Assembly: GCF_907164915.1 (NCBI RefSeq)
Contig: NC_061862.1
Coordinates: 128,721,641-128,785,640, forward strand
DNA from: Impatiens glandulifera
Taxonomy: Eukaryota; Streptophyta; Magnoliopsida; Ericales; Balsaminaceae
DNA length: 64,000 bases
Direction of reading: 5' to 3'
Made by a program: the position numbers and the translations under genes. Below, in pieces: positions 9,991 to 21,784 of this stretch. A model generated the notes under the pieces. It saw nothing but the letters and a program-made list of their open reading frames with translations. It was not told the DNA's origin and did not search any database. How positions within the stretch are numbered: position 1 is the first letter of the stretch; each line of letters opens with the position of its first letter.

Positions 9991-10890
9991 TTTAATTTTA
10001 CTTGTGATTTTCTCAAACGCAATATCTCATATATGGCAGAGCTTTCCATTCTCTTCAATCCTTTCGATTCCTCTCTAGAATTGAATGAGTGCATTTCCAT
10101 CTGAATTTATATCCTCCAAATATTTTCATTAGTTCTACTTCTCTCACTGTGAGTTCTTGAATTTCTTTCTTACCAGATATTTGAACATACTTACATAGAA
10201 GAATCTTCCTTTTGCTTTATTCTTCATCCACTCCTGGATTTCTTCCCATGTTTCTGGAAAGTTGACGATGTTCATGTTTGCAGCATACCTTCTACATATT
10301 TAAATTACAATAGAGCATTCTCCAAATAAATGGTTTATAATTTCCTCAACTCTCAAACATATGACACAATTGATATCAGGAATGTTTATGTATTTTCGAA
10401 TTATGTCTTTTGTTGTCAACCTTTTCCTGTATACCAGCCAGAGAATAAATTGGTGATGAGGAATAATCTTTGGAGACCATACCACATTATGTCAATCTAC
10501 CTCTTGTTCTAACCATTTCTCATGCCTTTCCTATAATAAACTTCTCATTACTTTCTGTTTTCCAGTATATTTTATCATTTTTTTCATTGAGTTGTTCTGC
10601 ATCATTATGTTTATGATTATATCATCTTCTAGAATACGCCTTAGAAGTGAATCACATTTACCTTCATAGACGTCTCTAAATGAGTACTTGATGTATTCTC
10701 TTCTAACTCTGTTTCCTTACATTTCTTCTTTGAATATAATGAGAATATTATCTAACTAAGGATCATGTCAGAATAGTACCCCTCTTCCATTTCCAATTGT
10801 GGTTTGCACCATTTGAAATGCATATTTTCTTGTTTTTATGATCTTCTTCAATGACCATGTCATTCTTTCATTAATGCTTCGTCGTGTTCA
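9990..10890 (-). pseudogene. LINE (non-LTR retrotransposon) 3' remnant with zf-RVT domain
   Basis: Reading the minus strand gives a stop-broken stretch that resembles the C-terminal part of plant LINE ORF2. The clearest piece, 10485 to 10300, carries HHQFILWLVYRKRLTTKD and then CVICLRVEEIINHLFGEC, a CX2CX8HX4C zinc-binding (zf-RVT) pattern. Upstream on the minus strand (10870-10490) a KYSFRDVYEGK stretch looks like the linker before it. The reverse transcriptase itself is not seen, so the copy is 5'-truncated, as is common for LINEs. Confidence 0.6.
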
Positions 10891-11225
10891 ATTCAATCTT
10901 TGCATCTCACTTAAATAGTGAATTGTCATTCACAATTCATCATCCATAAATGCAATTTTTTTATCAAATCATAAACCTCTTTTCTATTTAAATTCTCAAT
11001 TCAAATAATCATTTGAAATATGAATTTCCCTTCACTTAAATTATTGCTCAATTTTATAATAATTAAATCTATAATTCATATTTCAAAATGAAATAAGCCA
11101 AGATTAATCAAAATGCTTCAATCTAGATCTATGGTGTTATTTAAGTTGGCATATTTATCAACATTAATGCATAAAAACTAAAAATACAATCAAACCAATG
11201 TAAATGGTAAATAGAAATTAGTACT
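10891..11225. other. AT-rich spacer
   Basis: No gene or repeat recognised. Confidence 0.4.
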
Positions 11226-12250
11226 TGTTAGGATTGGGATCGCAGTTGGAGACGGGGGGTCTCTCTAGGACGAACGCTTACACAACACGCCGAGTGATAC
11301 TAACCCTGTTAAAAGTTCATGTCAGTCTCAATACTACGCAAGTTGTCACAAACTTTTGAACCAAGATCAAGTGTGGAACTGTTTGTTTCAACTTGAAGCA
11401 ACACACACACGGTTTGGACAGAGATAAAAAAGTGTATAATAGAGAGGAAACACATACAAGATTTATGGATGTTCGGAGATAAAGCTTCTACGTCACCCCT
11501 TCTTCTCGACCTCGAGAAGGATATTCACTCAGAATATTCAAAACAGTTTACAATACGTCCAATAATCGAGACTTATTTAATGCTCGTTTTCGACTTACAA
11601 CACTCACTACTCACACAAAATAGATGAACTTCTAATACACGTGAAAGATCTAACACACTTTGAACTACTTTATACAATGTATGAACAAAGAGGATTTGAG
11701 ATTTCAAGGTTGGTTGTCTGCTTTTCATTTGTATGTTTCTGTTCACTTGTATATCTAGTCTTCTTGTGTTCTGATCTCCTTAAGTAGGCAATATGACAAC
11801 GGTCATATTTCTCATCTTCAACGGATACCTGCATGATAGCCCTTTGTTTCTTGAATCTTATTGGTTGATCAAGGAGGTACAGCAGGTCATTTAATGCATT
11901 TAATACACCCCAATGAGCAGATTAGCATGCCTCTTTGTCTTCTACTGATTTGATTATCTGGATTATTGTGACAAACATCGATCTGCTCCAAGTGGACTTT
12001 TGTTGGACTTATACCAAAATAGGTATCTGAATATTTTGACAGTCTTCTGCTTTCCAAAGAATATTATCAGACTTTTATTAAAATGAAAATAATACAGTTT
12101 GTACGTTTGAAAGCTTCCTTCTGTATTGCACTGAAATGGAAGTTGTCGGCCGCTCTCAGTGTAGATCTATCTTAGCATAAAGTTAGTTCCGTCTCTAATC
12201 GGTCAAATTACCAATCATCTTACATATTGTCTTGTATAGTAACTTAGGAT
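11226..12250 (-). mobile_element. old solo LTR related to Copia element B
   Basis: Starting TGTTAGGATTGGGATCGC, this follows the reverse complement of the element B LTR: the CAATACTACGCAAGTTGTCACAAA block, a TTATGGATGTTCGGAGATAAA block, ACGTCACCCCTTCTTCTCGA and GACAACGGTCATATTTCTCA occur in the same order as in the solo LTR at 54202-55433. It is much more diverged than that copy. The left edge is clear; the right edge is lost near 12200-12260 and no target duplication is visible. Confidence 0.65.
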
Positions 12251-12554
12251 TATACCGATCATCTTACAGATTAAAAAATATTTTGGGTTAACTAGGCTAC
12301 ATATCGGGTATACTTTTACATAGACCAGTCCTTTCTTGGAACATCTTTTGATTATATGTCATTGATTTTTTTTTGTCTAAGACAATTAATTTTGTCTATG
12401 TATTGAGGTTATTACATTATAAAAGATGTATTTTTTAAAAAAATAACCTTAAAAAAATCATTACCCAACCGTTTTCATTATATTCATAATGAAAATAAAA
12501 AAAAAAACTCTTTTTTAAATTGGACTAAAAACACCAACTATTAAACTTAATTTT

Positions 12555-12586
12555 AGCGAGCGCTCTACCATCTGAGCTACATACCC
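12555..12586 (-). pseudogene. tRNA-Ala-like fragment (unit 1), 5' half only
   Basis: Minus strand keeps the D-arm GTAGCTCAGATGGTAGAGCGCTCG; anticodon arm and 3' half are lost. Confidence 0.7.
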
Positions 12587-12677
12587 TTAATTATTCAATT
12601 ACATCCGACAATTCCAATTCCAATTGACCCTCATTTTAAAGTCTAATTTTAGCATTGGGGATCAGGTCCCTTACAAC

Positions 12678-12923
12678 CAAGGGTGGAGATAAGATTTAGA
12701 ATCTACCCTGGATAAAATCTTTTAATAAAATTTACCCGGTCTAGAATGATAATAATATCAAGCAAACAAACAAAATATACCTAGTTTACTATTGCTAATT
12801 TCCTTTAACGGCAGAAAAATTATCAATAACGACAATAATTTCCCGTTTTTATTGAAATTTACATATAAAATATTTTGAGCTATCCAATCTATAGTGGTAT
12901 GCATGTACATAGATACGTCCTTA
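12678..12923. mobile_element. hAT-like MITE, unit 1
   Basis: Starts CAAGGGTGGAG, ends ACGTCCTTA. Flanked by CTTACAAC and CATAGAAC, each one change from CTTAGAAC, the 8-bp flank seen in other units. Confidence 0.65.
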
Positions 12924-13131
12924 CATAGAACATCTTTTGAGTATATGTCATGATTTTATTTATCTATAAAAATTGATTTTGTCTTTGTATATTGAGGTTA
13001 TAACATTATAAAAGATGTATTTTTTTAATGATTACCCAACCGTTTGCATAATATTCATAATAAAAATAATAAATATTTTCTTTTTGAAATGGGACTGAAA
13101 AACTCAATTATTGAAATCTATCTTTATATAG

Positions 13132-13205
13132 TGGAAATGCAGGGTATCGATACTCGTAGCTCTCGCATGTTAAGAGAGAGCTCTACCATATAAGCTAACA
13201 TTCTC
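13132..13205 (-). tRNA. tRNA-Ala-like sequence, unit 2
   Basis: Full-length cloverleaf relic of about 74 nt on the minus strand. The anticodon loop TTAACAT reads AAC where the other copies have AGC. The acceptor 5' end is damaged (GAGAATGT instead of GGGGATGT) and the D-arm has GCTTATATGG. Probably a tRNA pseudogene. Confidence 0.6.
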
Positions 13206-13290
13206 TGACTTATTCAATCACCTCTAATAATTTTAGTTGACCCTCATTTTTAAGTTTTATTTTAGCATTGAAGATCAAGTCCCTTAGAAC

Positions 13291-13536
13291 CAAGGGTGAA
13301 GCTAAGATTTAGAGTCTACCAGGGATAATTTTTTTTAATAAAATTTACCCGAACTAGAAGTATAATAATATCAAGCAAACAAACAAAATATACCTAGTTT
13401 AATGTCGCTAATTCCCTTTAGCGGCGGAAAAAATCAATAACATTAATTTCTTGTTGTTATTGACATTTACATAAAAAAAAAAATATTTTGGGTTACCCGG
13501 GCTACAGGAGTATGCTTGTACATGGATCTGTCCTTG
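13291..13536. mobile_element. hAT-like MITE, unit 2
   Basis: 246 bp, CAAGGGTGAAG to CTGTCCTTG, with 8-bp flanks CTTAGAAC (13283-13290) and CTTAGAAT (13537-13544). This is the clearest copy. TIR and an 8-bp target duplication fit the hAT superfamily. Confidence 0.75.
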
Positions 13537-13762
13537 CTTAGAATATATTTTGATTATATGTCATTGATTTTGTCTGTCTATGACAATTTATTTTTCTTTG
13601 TGTATTGAGGTTATGACATTATAAAAGATGTATTCTTTTACAGAAAGTAACATTACAAAAATCATTATCCATCTGTTTGCATAATATTCATAATGAAAAT
13701 AATAAATATTTTCTTTATGAGATGGACTAAAAACACAAACTATTAAACTTTATTTTTATAGT

Positions 13763-13824
13763 GGTATCGATCCCCATACCTCTAGCATGCTAAGAGAGCG
13801 CTCTACCATTTGATCTACATCCCC
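13763..13824 (-). pseudogene. tRNA-Ala(AGC)-like relic, unit 3, acceptor 3' side deleted
   Basis: Keeps D-arm, anticodon arm (CTCTCTTAGCATGCTAGAG, anticodon AGC) and T-arm, but about 11 nt of the 3' acceptor strand are missing. Confidence 0.75.
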
Positions 13825-13907
13825 TTAATTATTAATCTATCTACATAAATGTCATTTTACCCTCATTTTAAGTCTAATTTTAGCATTGGGGATCAAGTCT
13901 CTTAGAC

Positions 13908-14154
13908 CAAGGGCGGAGCTAAGATTTAGAATCTACCCGGGATAAAAACTTTTAAAAAAATCTACTCAGACTAAAAGGATAATAATATCAATAAAACAAA
14001 AAATAATATACCTAGTTTAATGTCGCTAATTCCCTTTAGCGGCGGAAAAACTATCGATAACGACAATAATTTCCCTTTGTTATTGACATTTACATACAAA
14101 ATATTTTGGGCTACCCAGGCTACATGAGTATGCTTTTACATAGATACATCCTTG
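13908..14154. mobile_element. hAT-like MITE, unit 3
   Basis: 247 bp, CAAGGGCGGAGCTAAG to ACATCCTTG; right flank CTTAGAAC (14155-14162), left flank with one base deleted. Confidence 0.7.
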
Positions 14155-14362
14155 CTTAGAACATCTTTTTATTATACGTCATGGATTTTGTTCGTCTATG
14201 ACAATTGATTTTTTCTTTGTGTATTGAGGTTATGACATTATAAAAGAGGTATTTTTAATCATTATCCAACCGTTTGCATAATATTCATAATCAAAATAAT
14301 AAATATTTTCTTTTTGAAATAGGACTAAAAAAACATAACTATTGAACTCAATCTTTGTATTG

Positions 14363-14435
14363 TGGAGATGCATGATATCAATCCTCGTACCTCTCGCATG
14401 TTAAGTGAGCGCTCTATCATCTACACTACATCCCC
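14363..14435 (-). tRNA. tRNA-Ala(AGC)-like sequence, unit 4
   Basis: 73 nt on the minus strand with GGGGATGTAG start, anticodon arm GCTCACTTAACATGCGAG-like (loop shifted to AAC by one change) and GCATCTCCA end. A run of seven T on the minus strand (14327-14333) lies 30 nt downstream and could end Pol III transcription. The D-arm has changes (GTGTAGATGATAGAGC). It is the best-preserved acceptor stem in the array, but likely a pseudogene. Confidence 0.65.
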
Positions 14436-14519
14436 TACTTATTAAATTACATCCAATAATATCATTTGACCCTCGTTTTTAAGTCTAATTTTAGTATTGG
14501 GGATCAAGTCCTATAGAAC

Positions 14520-14764
14520 TAAGGACGGAACTAAAATTTAGAATCTACCAAAGATAATTTTTTTAATAAAATCTACCCGGACTAGAAGGATAATAATTAT
14601 CAATCAAATAAACAAAATATACCTAGTTTAATGTCGCTAAATCCCTTTAGCGGCAGAAAAACTAACAATAACGACATTAATTTCCCGTTTCTTTTGAAAT
14701 ATACATAAAAATATTGTGGGTTATCCGGTCTATAGGAGTATGTTGTTACATAGATCTGTCCTTA
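14520..14764. mobile_element. hAT-like MITE, unit 4
   Basis: 245 bp, TAAGGACGGAAC to CTGTCCTTA; flanks TATAGAAC and TTTAGAAC, both derivable from CTTAGAAC. Confidence 0.65.
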
Positions 14765-15608
14765 TTTAGAACATCTTCTGATTATATATCATTGATTTTG
14801 TTTGTCTATGAGAATTTTTTGTCTTTGTGTATTAAGTTTATGACATTATAAATAATGTATTTATTAAGGAAGTAATATTAAGAAAAATCATTACGCAACC
14901 ATTTTCAAAATATTCAAAATGAAAATAATAAATATTTTCTTTTTGAAATGTGACTAAAAAATCTAATTATTGAACTCAATCTTTTACCTAGATCTTTCCT
15001 ATATGAGTATGCTTTTACATAGATCCGTCCTTGTTTAGAACATCTTTTTGATTATATATCATGACAATTTATTTTTTCTTGTGTATTGAGTTTATGACAT
15101 TATAAATAAATAAATAATGTATTTATTAAGGAAGTAACATTAAAAAAATCATTACCCAACCGTTTGCATAATATTCAAAATGAAAATAATAAATATTTTC
15201 TTTTTGAAATGGGACTAAAAAATCTAACTATTGGACTCAATCTTTTACATAGATCCGTCCTATAGTAATAGGTTTTTAAATAGATCCGCTCTTTTACATA
15301 GATCCGTCCTTGTTTAGAACATCTTGTGATTATATATTATGAATTTTGTTTGTTTATGACAATTTATTTTTTCTTTTGTGTATTGAGTTTATGACATTAT
15401 AAATAATGTTATTATTAAGGAAGTAACATTAAAAAAAATCATTACCCAACTGTTTGTTTGCATAATATTCATAATGAAAATAATAATTTTTTTTTTAAAT
15501 GTGACAAAAAACTGTTTGTTTGCATAATATTAATAATGAAAATAATAAATATTTTCTTTTTGAAATGTGACAAAAAAAATCTAACTATTGGATTCAATGT
15601 TTGTATAA

Positions 15609-15677
15609 TGGAGAATTGGGTATTGATCCCCGTACCTTTTGGATGTTATACCAGCACTCTACCATCTGAGCTACATC
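15609..15677 (-). pseudogene. tRNA-Ala-like relic, later unit
   Basis: D-arm and T-arm (GTACGGGGATCAATACCC) are kept, but the anticodon stem is destroyed (CTGGTATAACATCCAAAA) and the acceptor stem is mutated. Confidence 0.7.
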
Positions 15678-15743
15678 TAACAATGTCATTGGACCCTAAT
15701 TTTTAAGTCTAATTTTATTATTATGGATCAAGTCTCTTTGAAC

Positions 15744-15985
15744 CAATGGCGGAGCTAAGATTTATAATCTACCCGTGATAAAAAAATTTAATAAAATCTA
15801 CCCAGACTAAAATGATAATAATATTAAGCAAATAAACAAAATATATGTATTTTATGTTGCTAATTCTCTTTAGCGATAGAAAAACTTTCAATAGCGATAG
15901 TTTTCCCGTTTTATTCACATTTACATAAAAAATATGTTTGGTTACCCGGGCTACATGAGTATGCTTGTACATAGATCCGTCCTTG
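15744..15985. mobile_element. hAT-like MITE, later unit
   Basis: 242 bp, CAATGGCGGAGCTAAG to ATCCGTCCTTG; flanks CTTTGAAC and CTTAGAAT. Confidence 0.7.
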
Positions 15986-16189
15986 CTTAGAATATCTATT
16001 GATTATATGTCATTGTTTTTGTTTGTCAATGACAAATAAGTTTTTCTTTGTGTAGTGAGGTTATGACATTATAAAAGATGTATTTTTTAACCATTACCCA
16101 ACCGTTTGTATAATATTCATAATGAAAATAAATAAAAATATTTGAAATGTGACTAAAATATCTAACTATTGAACTCAATATTTGTATAG

Positions 16190-16261
16190 TAGAGATGCGG
16201 TGTATCAATGTCCATACCTCTCGCAAGCTAAGCGAGCGGTAACCATCTGAGATACATCCCC
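16190..16261 (-). tRNA. tRNA-Ala(AGC)-like sequence
   Basis: About 72 nt with intact acceptor start GGGGATGTA, anticodon arm CTCGCTTAGCTTGCGAG (five perfect pairs, anticodon AGC) and GCATCTC near the end. The D-arm is altered (TCTCAGATGGTTACC), so function is doubtful. Confidence 0.7.
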
Positions 16262-16345
16262 TTACTTATTCAACTATCTCCAACAATGTCATTTGACCCT
16301 CGTTTTTAAGTCTACTTCTAGCATTGGGGATCAAGTAACTTAGAT

Positions 16346-16597
16346 CAAAGGGCGGAACAAAGATTTAGAATCTACCTAGGATAAAAAAAATTTAAAAATC
16401 TACTCGTACTAAAAGGATAATAATATCAATAATTCAAAAAAAAATATATAGCTAGTTTAATATCGCTATTTCCCTTTAGTGGAGGAAAAACTATCAATAA
16501 AGACAATAATTTCCAGTTATAATTGACATTTACATACAAAATATTTTGGATTATTCATGCTACAGATCGGGTATGCTTCTACATAAATCCGTCCTTA
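16346..16597. mobile_element. hAT-like MITE, later unit
   Basis: About 252 bp, CAAAGGGCGGAAC to ATCCGTCCTTA. Flanks are eroded (left CTTAGAT). Confidence 0.6.
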
Positions 16598-16764
16598 TAA
16601 TATCTTTTGATTATATGTCATGGATTTTGTTTGTGCAAGACAATTAATTTTGTTTTTGTGTTTTGAGGTTATTACATTATAAAATATTTATTTTTTAAAG
16701 AATGTAACATTAAAAAAAATCATTATCTAATCGTTTGCATAATAAAAATAATAAATATTTTCTT

Positions 16765-16811
16765 ATCTCTCACATGCTAAGTGAGGGCTCTACCATCTGA
16801 GCTACATCCTC
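16765..16811 (-). pseudogene. tRNA-Ala(AGC)-like fragment, 5' two thirds
   Basis: D-arm and anticodon arm remain (anticodon AGC in loop TTAGCAT); T-arm and acceptor 3' side are deleted. Confidence 0.75.
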
Positions 16812-16896
16812 TTACTTATTCAACTACCTTCAACAATGTCATAGGACCCTTATTTTGAAGTTTAATTTTAGTTTTGGGTATCAAGTCCCTTTGAGC

Positions 16897-17140
16897 CAAT
16901 GGCTGAGTTAAAATTTAGAAACTACCCGAGATAAAAACTTTTTAAAAAATTTACTCGGACTAAAATGATAATAATATCAATAAAACAAAAAAATATACCT
17001 ATTTTACTGTTGTTAATTCCCTTTAGCGATAGAAAAACTTTCAATAACGATAGTAAATTTTGTTGTTATTGACATTTACATACAAAATATTTTTTGCTAC
17101 CCAGGCTACATGAGTTTGCTTGTACATAGATACGTCCTTA
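16897..17140. mobile_element. hAT-like MITE, last unit
   Basis: 244 bp, CAATGGCTGAG to ACGTCCTTA; flanks CTTTGAGC and CTTAGAAC. Confidence 0.65.
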
Positions 17141-17350
17141 CTTAGAACATCTTTTGATTATACGTCATGGATTTTTTTTTGTCCATGACAAATGCTTTTG
17201 TCTTTCTGTATTAAGGTTTTGACATTATAAAAGATGTATTTTTTAATCATTACCCACCCGTTTAGATAATATTCATAATGAAACTAATAAATATTTTCTT
17301 TTTGAAATTGAACTAAAAAAACATAACTATTGAACTCAATCTTAATAAAG

Positions 17351-17423
17351 TGGAGATGCGGGATATCGATCCTTGTACCTCTCGCATGCTAAGTGAGAGC
17401 TCTATAATCTAAGATACATCCCT
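17351..17423 (-). tRNA. tRNA-Ala(AGC)-like sequence, last unit
   Basis: 73 nt on the minus strand ending GGATATCGAT..CCCGCATCTCCA-like. Anticodon arm CTCACTTAGCATGCGAG keeps AGC; the B-box region (GGATCGATATCC) and the acceptor GCATCTCCA are well kept. The D-arm is changed (TATCTTAGATTATAGAGC). Probably a relic, but one of the two best candidates for folding. Confidence 0.7.
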
Positions 17424-17479
17424 TTATTCAATTACCCCTAATAATGTCGTTTGATTTTTCTTATAATCCTAATTCATCT

Positions 17480-20400
17480 ATTAACATGATTAGAAAAAAA
17501 CTACTTATTGGCACGAAATTCTAGAAAAACTGGTGAGAGATGATCCCTCTATGACGGAAGAAGGTTTGAATAATGAAAGATCTTATAAGATAGACTCCGC
17601 AAACTTACCAGCAACAAACAAAGCTAAGGTGATCAACCTGGGAGTTGATAACAACAACACCCCCTTTCTCACTGTGAAAAAGTGTCTGATGATGTTGTAA
17701 TTAATAAATAGAGAAGTTCGTAATGACAATCCTGATGGGATTCCCTCTCCTCTTTGTAATAAAACGTCCAATAATATACCAGAGTACAATATCAAATATA
17801 TGTCAGATGATGATGTTTCATTTCAGTCTTATATTAATTAGAAATGAAAATTTTCTTGAAACATGAGGACAAAATCGTTTCCGCAGCTAAAACAACAATC
17901 GAAATAAACCTCAATAAGGTCGGTGATTCTCAAATTGTATTGATCAGACAAAGTTTGAGTGAGAACGAACGTCATGAAATGAGAGAATTGTTAATTAAGG
18001 CCAACAAAGACGTGTTCGCCTGGTCTTACAAGGATATGTCCGGTGTAGATCTTGGAATTGTTCGACATTAAATTCCCCTTTATCAAGAGACTAACCCGTG
18101 AAACAAAAGTTAAGACGGATGAAGACTAAGGTTGTAGCTAAGATTAAAGAAGAAGTTAAAAAACAGTTGGAAGCAAGATTCCTTGAAACTTTGCACTACT
18201 CTCACATGGATAGCTAATGTGGTTCTTGTCTTAAAGAAAGACGGAAGGATGCGCGTGTGTGTAGACTAATGTAATCTGAATAAAGTCAGCCTTAAGGATA
18301 TTTTCCTTTACCTCATATCTACATTATGGTCGATCATACCGCCGACAATCAGGTATTGTCTTTCATAGATGGATTTTTATAGCATAACCAGATCCTAATC
18401 GTTGAAGAAGACTACATTTATCACAGAGGTAAGCACATTCTATTCAGGGTTATGCCCTTTGGTCTTAAATACGTCAAGGATACTTACCAAAGAGAATTCA
18501 TTATGATCTTACATGACATGATCCATAAGGAAATAGAAGTCTATATAAATGACATGATCGTGAAATCTAAAGGTCGCCATGTTCATATTTCCATCATAGA
18601 CAAATTCTTGTAGAGATTTAGAAAATACTAACTTCGATTAAACCCAAAAAAGTGTGTGTTCAGAGTCACCGCTGGTAGGATTCAAGGTTTTCTTATTACC
18701 CAACGAGGAATAGAAATCGATTCATCCAAAATCGAGGCAATTACGGCCATGCCTACACCTCGAAATGAAAGAGAAGTCCAGGGTTTCCTAGGAAAAATCT
18801 AGTTCATTAGTCGGTTCATTAGCAAACTGACTCTCACTCTTGATCCTCTTTTTAAGTTATTGAAAAATGATCATAAATTTCAAAGGAATGAACTTGTCAA
18901 CAAGCGTTTGACAAAATTAAAGACTATATAAATTCACCACCGGTCCTTAAGCCACCAAGGCCCGACCTTCCCTTGATTCTCTAACTCACAATAATAGATT
19001 TGGCTATAGGTAGCCTGTTGGCTCAAGAAAACGAGAATAAGCTCGAGATCGCCGTTTACTATTTAAGTAAGAGAATGACTGGATACAAATTAAATTATTC
19101 GACACCCGGAAAAGTGTGTTAGGCACTTGCATGGGTCACCAAAAGATTGAGGCACTATATGCAAGCTCACTCTATCAAGATGGTATCCAAGTTAGATCCA
19201 ATCCATTATTTGTTTCAGCAAACACTACTATCGCCCAAATTTTCTAAATGGATTATGATGATTTATGAATACGATATTACATATACGGTTTAGAAATCTG
19301 TTAAAGGAAGCGTTGTTGCGACTTCCTAGCTGATCAACCTATCACGATTGGGCCTTCATATGAACTCGACTTTCCGGATGACACCATAATGTATGTCGCT
19401 TCAGACACATGGAAACTGATGTTTGATGGAGTTTCATCCAAGAATGGCTATGGAATTGGAATTCTCTTGATAGATCCCAAGAGAACGTATAACCTCATCT
19501 CTATTATGTTAGAATATTTTGTAACCAACAATGATGCCGAGTATGAGGCATGTCTCTTAGCTCTCAAAATTGCATATGAACGAAGAGTAACTAAACTAGA
19601 CGTAGTTGGCAACTCTAACCTAGTTATATCCTAAGGTAATGGAACATGGAAAGTATGAGGGGAAAATCTTAAACCCTATCATACTTGCCTACTCTAATTT
19701 ATCGACATATTCGATCACGTGTATTTTGTTCATGCGCCAAGAAGTCAAAGTCGCTTTGCCGATGCTTTGGCCACGCTAGATGCTATAACCCAAATCCCTG
19801 TTAGAATAAAGGTCAAAAATCTAATAATCCGGAAGAAATAGAAGCCCAATTTGAAATTTTGAGTGGTAACCTCCATGCAAGTGCCCACCAAACAATTGTT
19901 CGATAGTCTTCAAAAATACATTTAGTATGGAGAATATTCGTCCCATTTATGGGCTAAGGAACGAAGAGACTATGCTTGGATAGATAACAAGCTATACATA
20001 TGATCTTTTGATAATCAAAACATGCTTTAATTCAATGGTCCTGAAGCACGACGGATCATAGAAGAAGTACACGCAGGAGTATGTGGTCCACATATGAATG
20101 GACTAGCCCTTGCCAAGAAAATACTCCATCTCGGATATTATTGGCAAAATATGGAACATAAATGTGTTATATATGTATAGATATGTCACCAATGTAAGAT
20201 CTATGTTGACTTAAAACATACTCCCAATAACCTTACTTTACAGTATGACATCAACATGGCTCTTTTCTACATGGGGCATTGATGTCTTTGGAAAAAATTA
20301 TATTCATGCGTCAAATTGACATGAGTTCATACTCGTAGTTATCGACTATTTTTCTAAAATGGGTCGAGGAAGTGTCTTACAAAATTATGAAATCTACTCA

Positions 20401-21090
20401 AGTGACAAAGTTCATCCGCATCAATATCATTGCTAGATACGGGGTACCTCATGCCATTATTTCAGATAATGGGAGACACTTTCAAGGAAATATGTTATCC
20501 TTACTCAAAAAATTTAAAATTGAACACCACAAATCATCGCCTTATCGACCCCAAACTAACGGCACGGTCGAAGTAGTTAACAAAATGTGATTAGGATATT
20601 AAAAAGATGACTAACACATACAAGGATTGGCATGAGAAGTTGTCATTTGCCTTATGGGGATATTTGTACTAATGGTCGAGTATCGACATACGAAACTCCC
20701 TATTCTCTAGTATACGGTATGGATGTCGTACAACCCATTGAGATTGAAATATGTAAACTAAGAGTTCTTTTGGAATCTCAGGTCATTGAAGAAGACTAGA
20801 TAAAATCTCGGTATGACTAATTGACGTTAATGTAAGACCATCGGTTGAATGCGTTATGTAAAACTCAGGTTTACTAGAACCAAATGGTCGATACCTTTAA
20901 TAGAAAGGTCAAGCCCATTAACCTAAAAGAATGTGACTTGGTGCTCAAACAAACTCGAGAACTGTTAGACCCTAGGGGCAAGTTCTGACCACGATGGAAA
21001 GGGCATTTCCTAATTAAGTTAATCCTCTCCGGAGGTACAGTTCGCCTGTCCACAGTTGACAGTCGCTGTTTTGTAATCTTTTTGTTCTTC
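17480..21090 (+). pseudogene. Ty3/Gypsy pol relic with two RNase H regions (Tat/Ogre-like)
   Basis: A decayed pol region of a Gypsy retrotransposon with many stops and frameshifts. In order: a leader with KDVFAWSYKDMSG (17844-18071), reverse transcriptase (18100-18900, with MPFGL; the catalytic YxDD reads YIND near 18540), RNase H (about 18990-19260), a second RNase H-like domain (19389-19634, FDGVSSKNGYGIGILL), and integrase (about 20040-20600, HHCC zinc part with CHQCK, then IISDNGRHFQGN and SPYRPQTNG). A second, archaeal-type RNase H after the first is known for the Tat/Ogre lineage. The DVFAW leader is shared with that group. No LTRs are recognised at the edges. Lineage is an inference from domain order. 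Confidence 0.75.
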
Positions 21091-21784
21091 AATTTCTATA
21101 CTCAAATAGATCAATCTCAGATCTACTTCCGCGCATAGAATCTTACTGGATCTCTTGTAAAATTCATTAACCAGTTCAATTCCAAGAGAAATAATCGAGT
21201 TTCAGAATTTGAAGAAGTTGTTGCTTCTCTCAAATGACTTTTGATTTCTTTTAGAGGTCTGGATATCAAAAAAATGTTGTGAAATATTAGTTTTTTTTGT
21301 ATCTGGGAAGTGGCTCGGTTATAGGGTAGGTAAGGTAAAGGTAAATTAAAAATCTAGTATTGAGATGGTACTTCACTACCGAACTTGTAATCCTCCATGT
21401 GAGTTGAGTTTGGCCATATTCAGCTTGAGTCTGTCAATTGTTGATCAGTCGTGACATTTTGGCTCATATATCTTCTTGCAATGAAAACTCTTTAACACAT
21501 CAATATTTAAAACAGTACATAAAACTTTATGCAAACCAAATAATTTAATTAAATTGTCATGATATATTAGAACTAAACTTGTATTTATAAAAAAATAGTA
21601 TTACTTAAACTGATTAAGTTAATAACATTAAATTAACTAGCAAGAATATTTTTTATTATACATTTGTACGGTTAATGGTATAAATAAAATACAAAACATT
21701 ATATTTTTCAAATATATATAATTTCTCTCATAAACATTTTATATCCAATTATTTATATCATATTACTCATGTTTTCTCCCTTCG
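21091..21784. other. AT-rich stretch after the Gypsy relic
   Basis: The left part may be the end of the Gypsy relic; the rest is AT-rich and unassigned. Confidence 0.4.

Larger units (their letters stand above)
12270..17440 (-). repeat. tandem array, period about 610 bp, with tRNA-Ala and hAT-like MITE
   Basis: The tRNA 5' ends fall at 12586, 13205, 13824, 14435, 15677, 16261, 16811 and 17423, so spacing is 619, 619, 611, 1242 (two units, tRNA missing in the middle), 584, 550 and 612. Each unit also has the block GATTACCCAACCGTTTGCAT, a poly-A stretch, GACCCTCATTTTTAAGTCTA and, in most, a MITE of about 245 bp at the same spot. Several short tRNA-less partial units sit at 14880-15560. Divergence between units is substantial, so the array is old. 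Direction is given by the tRNA-like parts, which lie on the minus strand. Confidence 0.85.

Noticed and set aside
12270..17440. Dispersed SINE insertions as explanation of the tRNA-like sequences
   Set aside because: Copies are evenly spaced and share the flanking sequence and a MITE at one position, which fits tandem amplification and not independent insertion.
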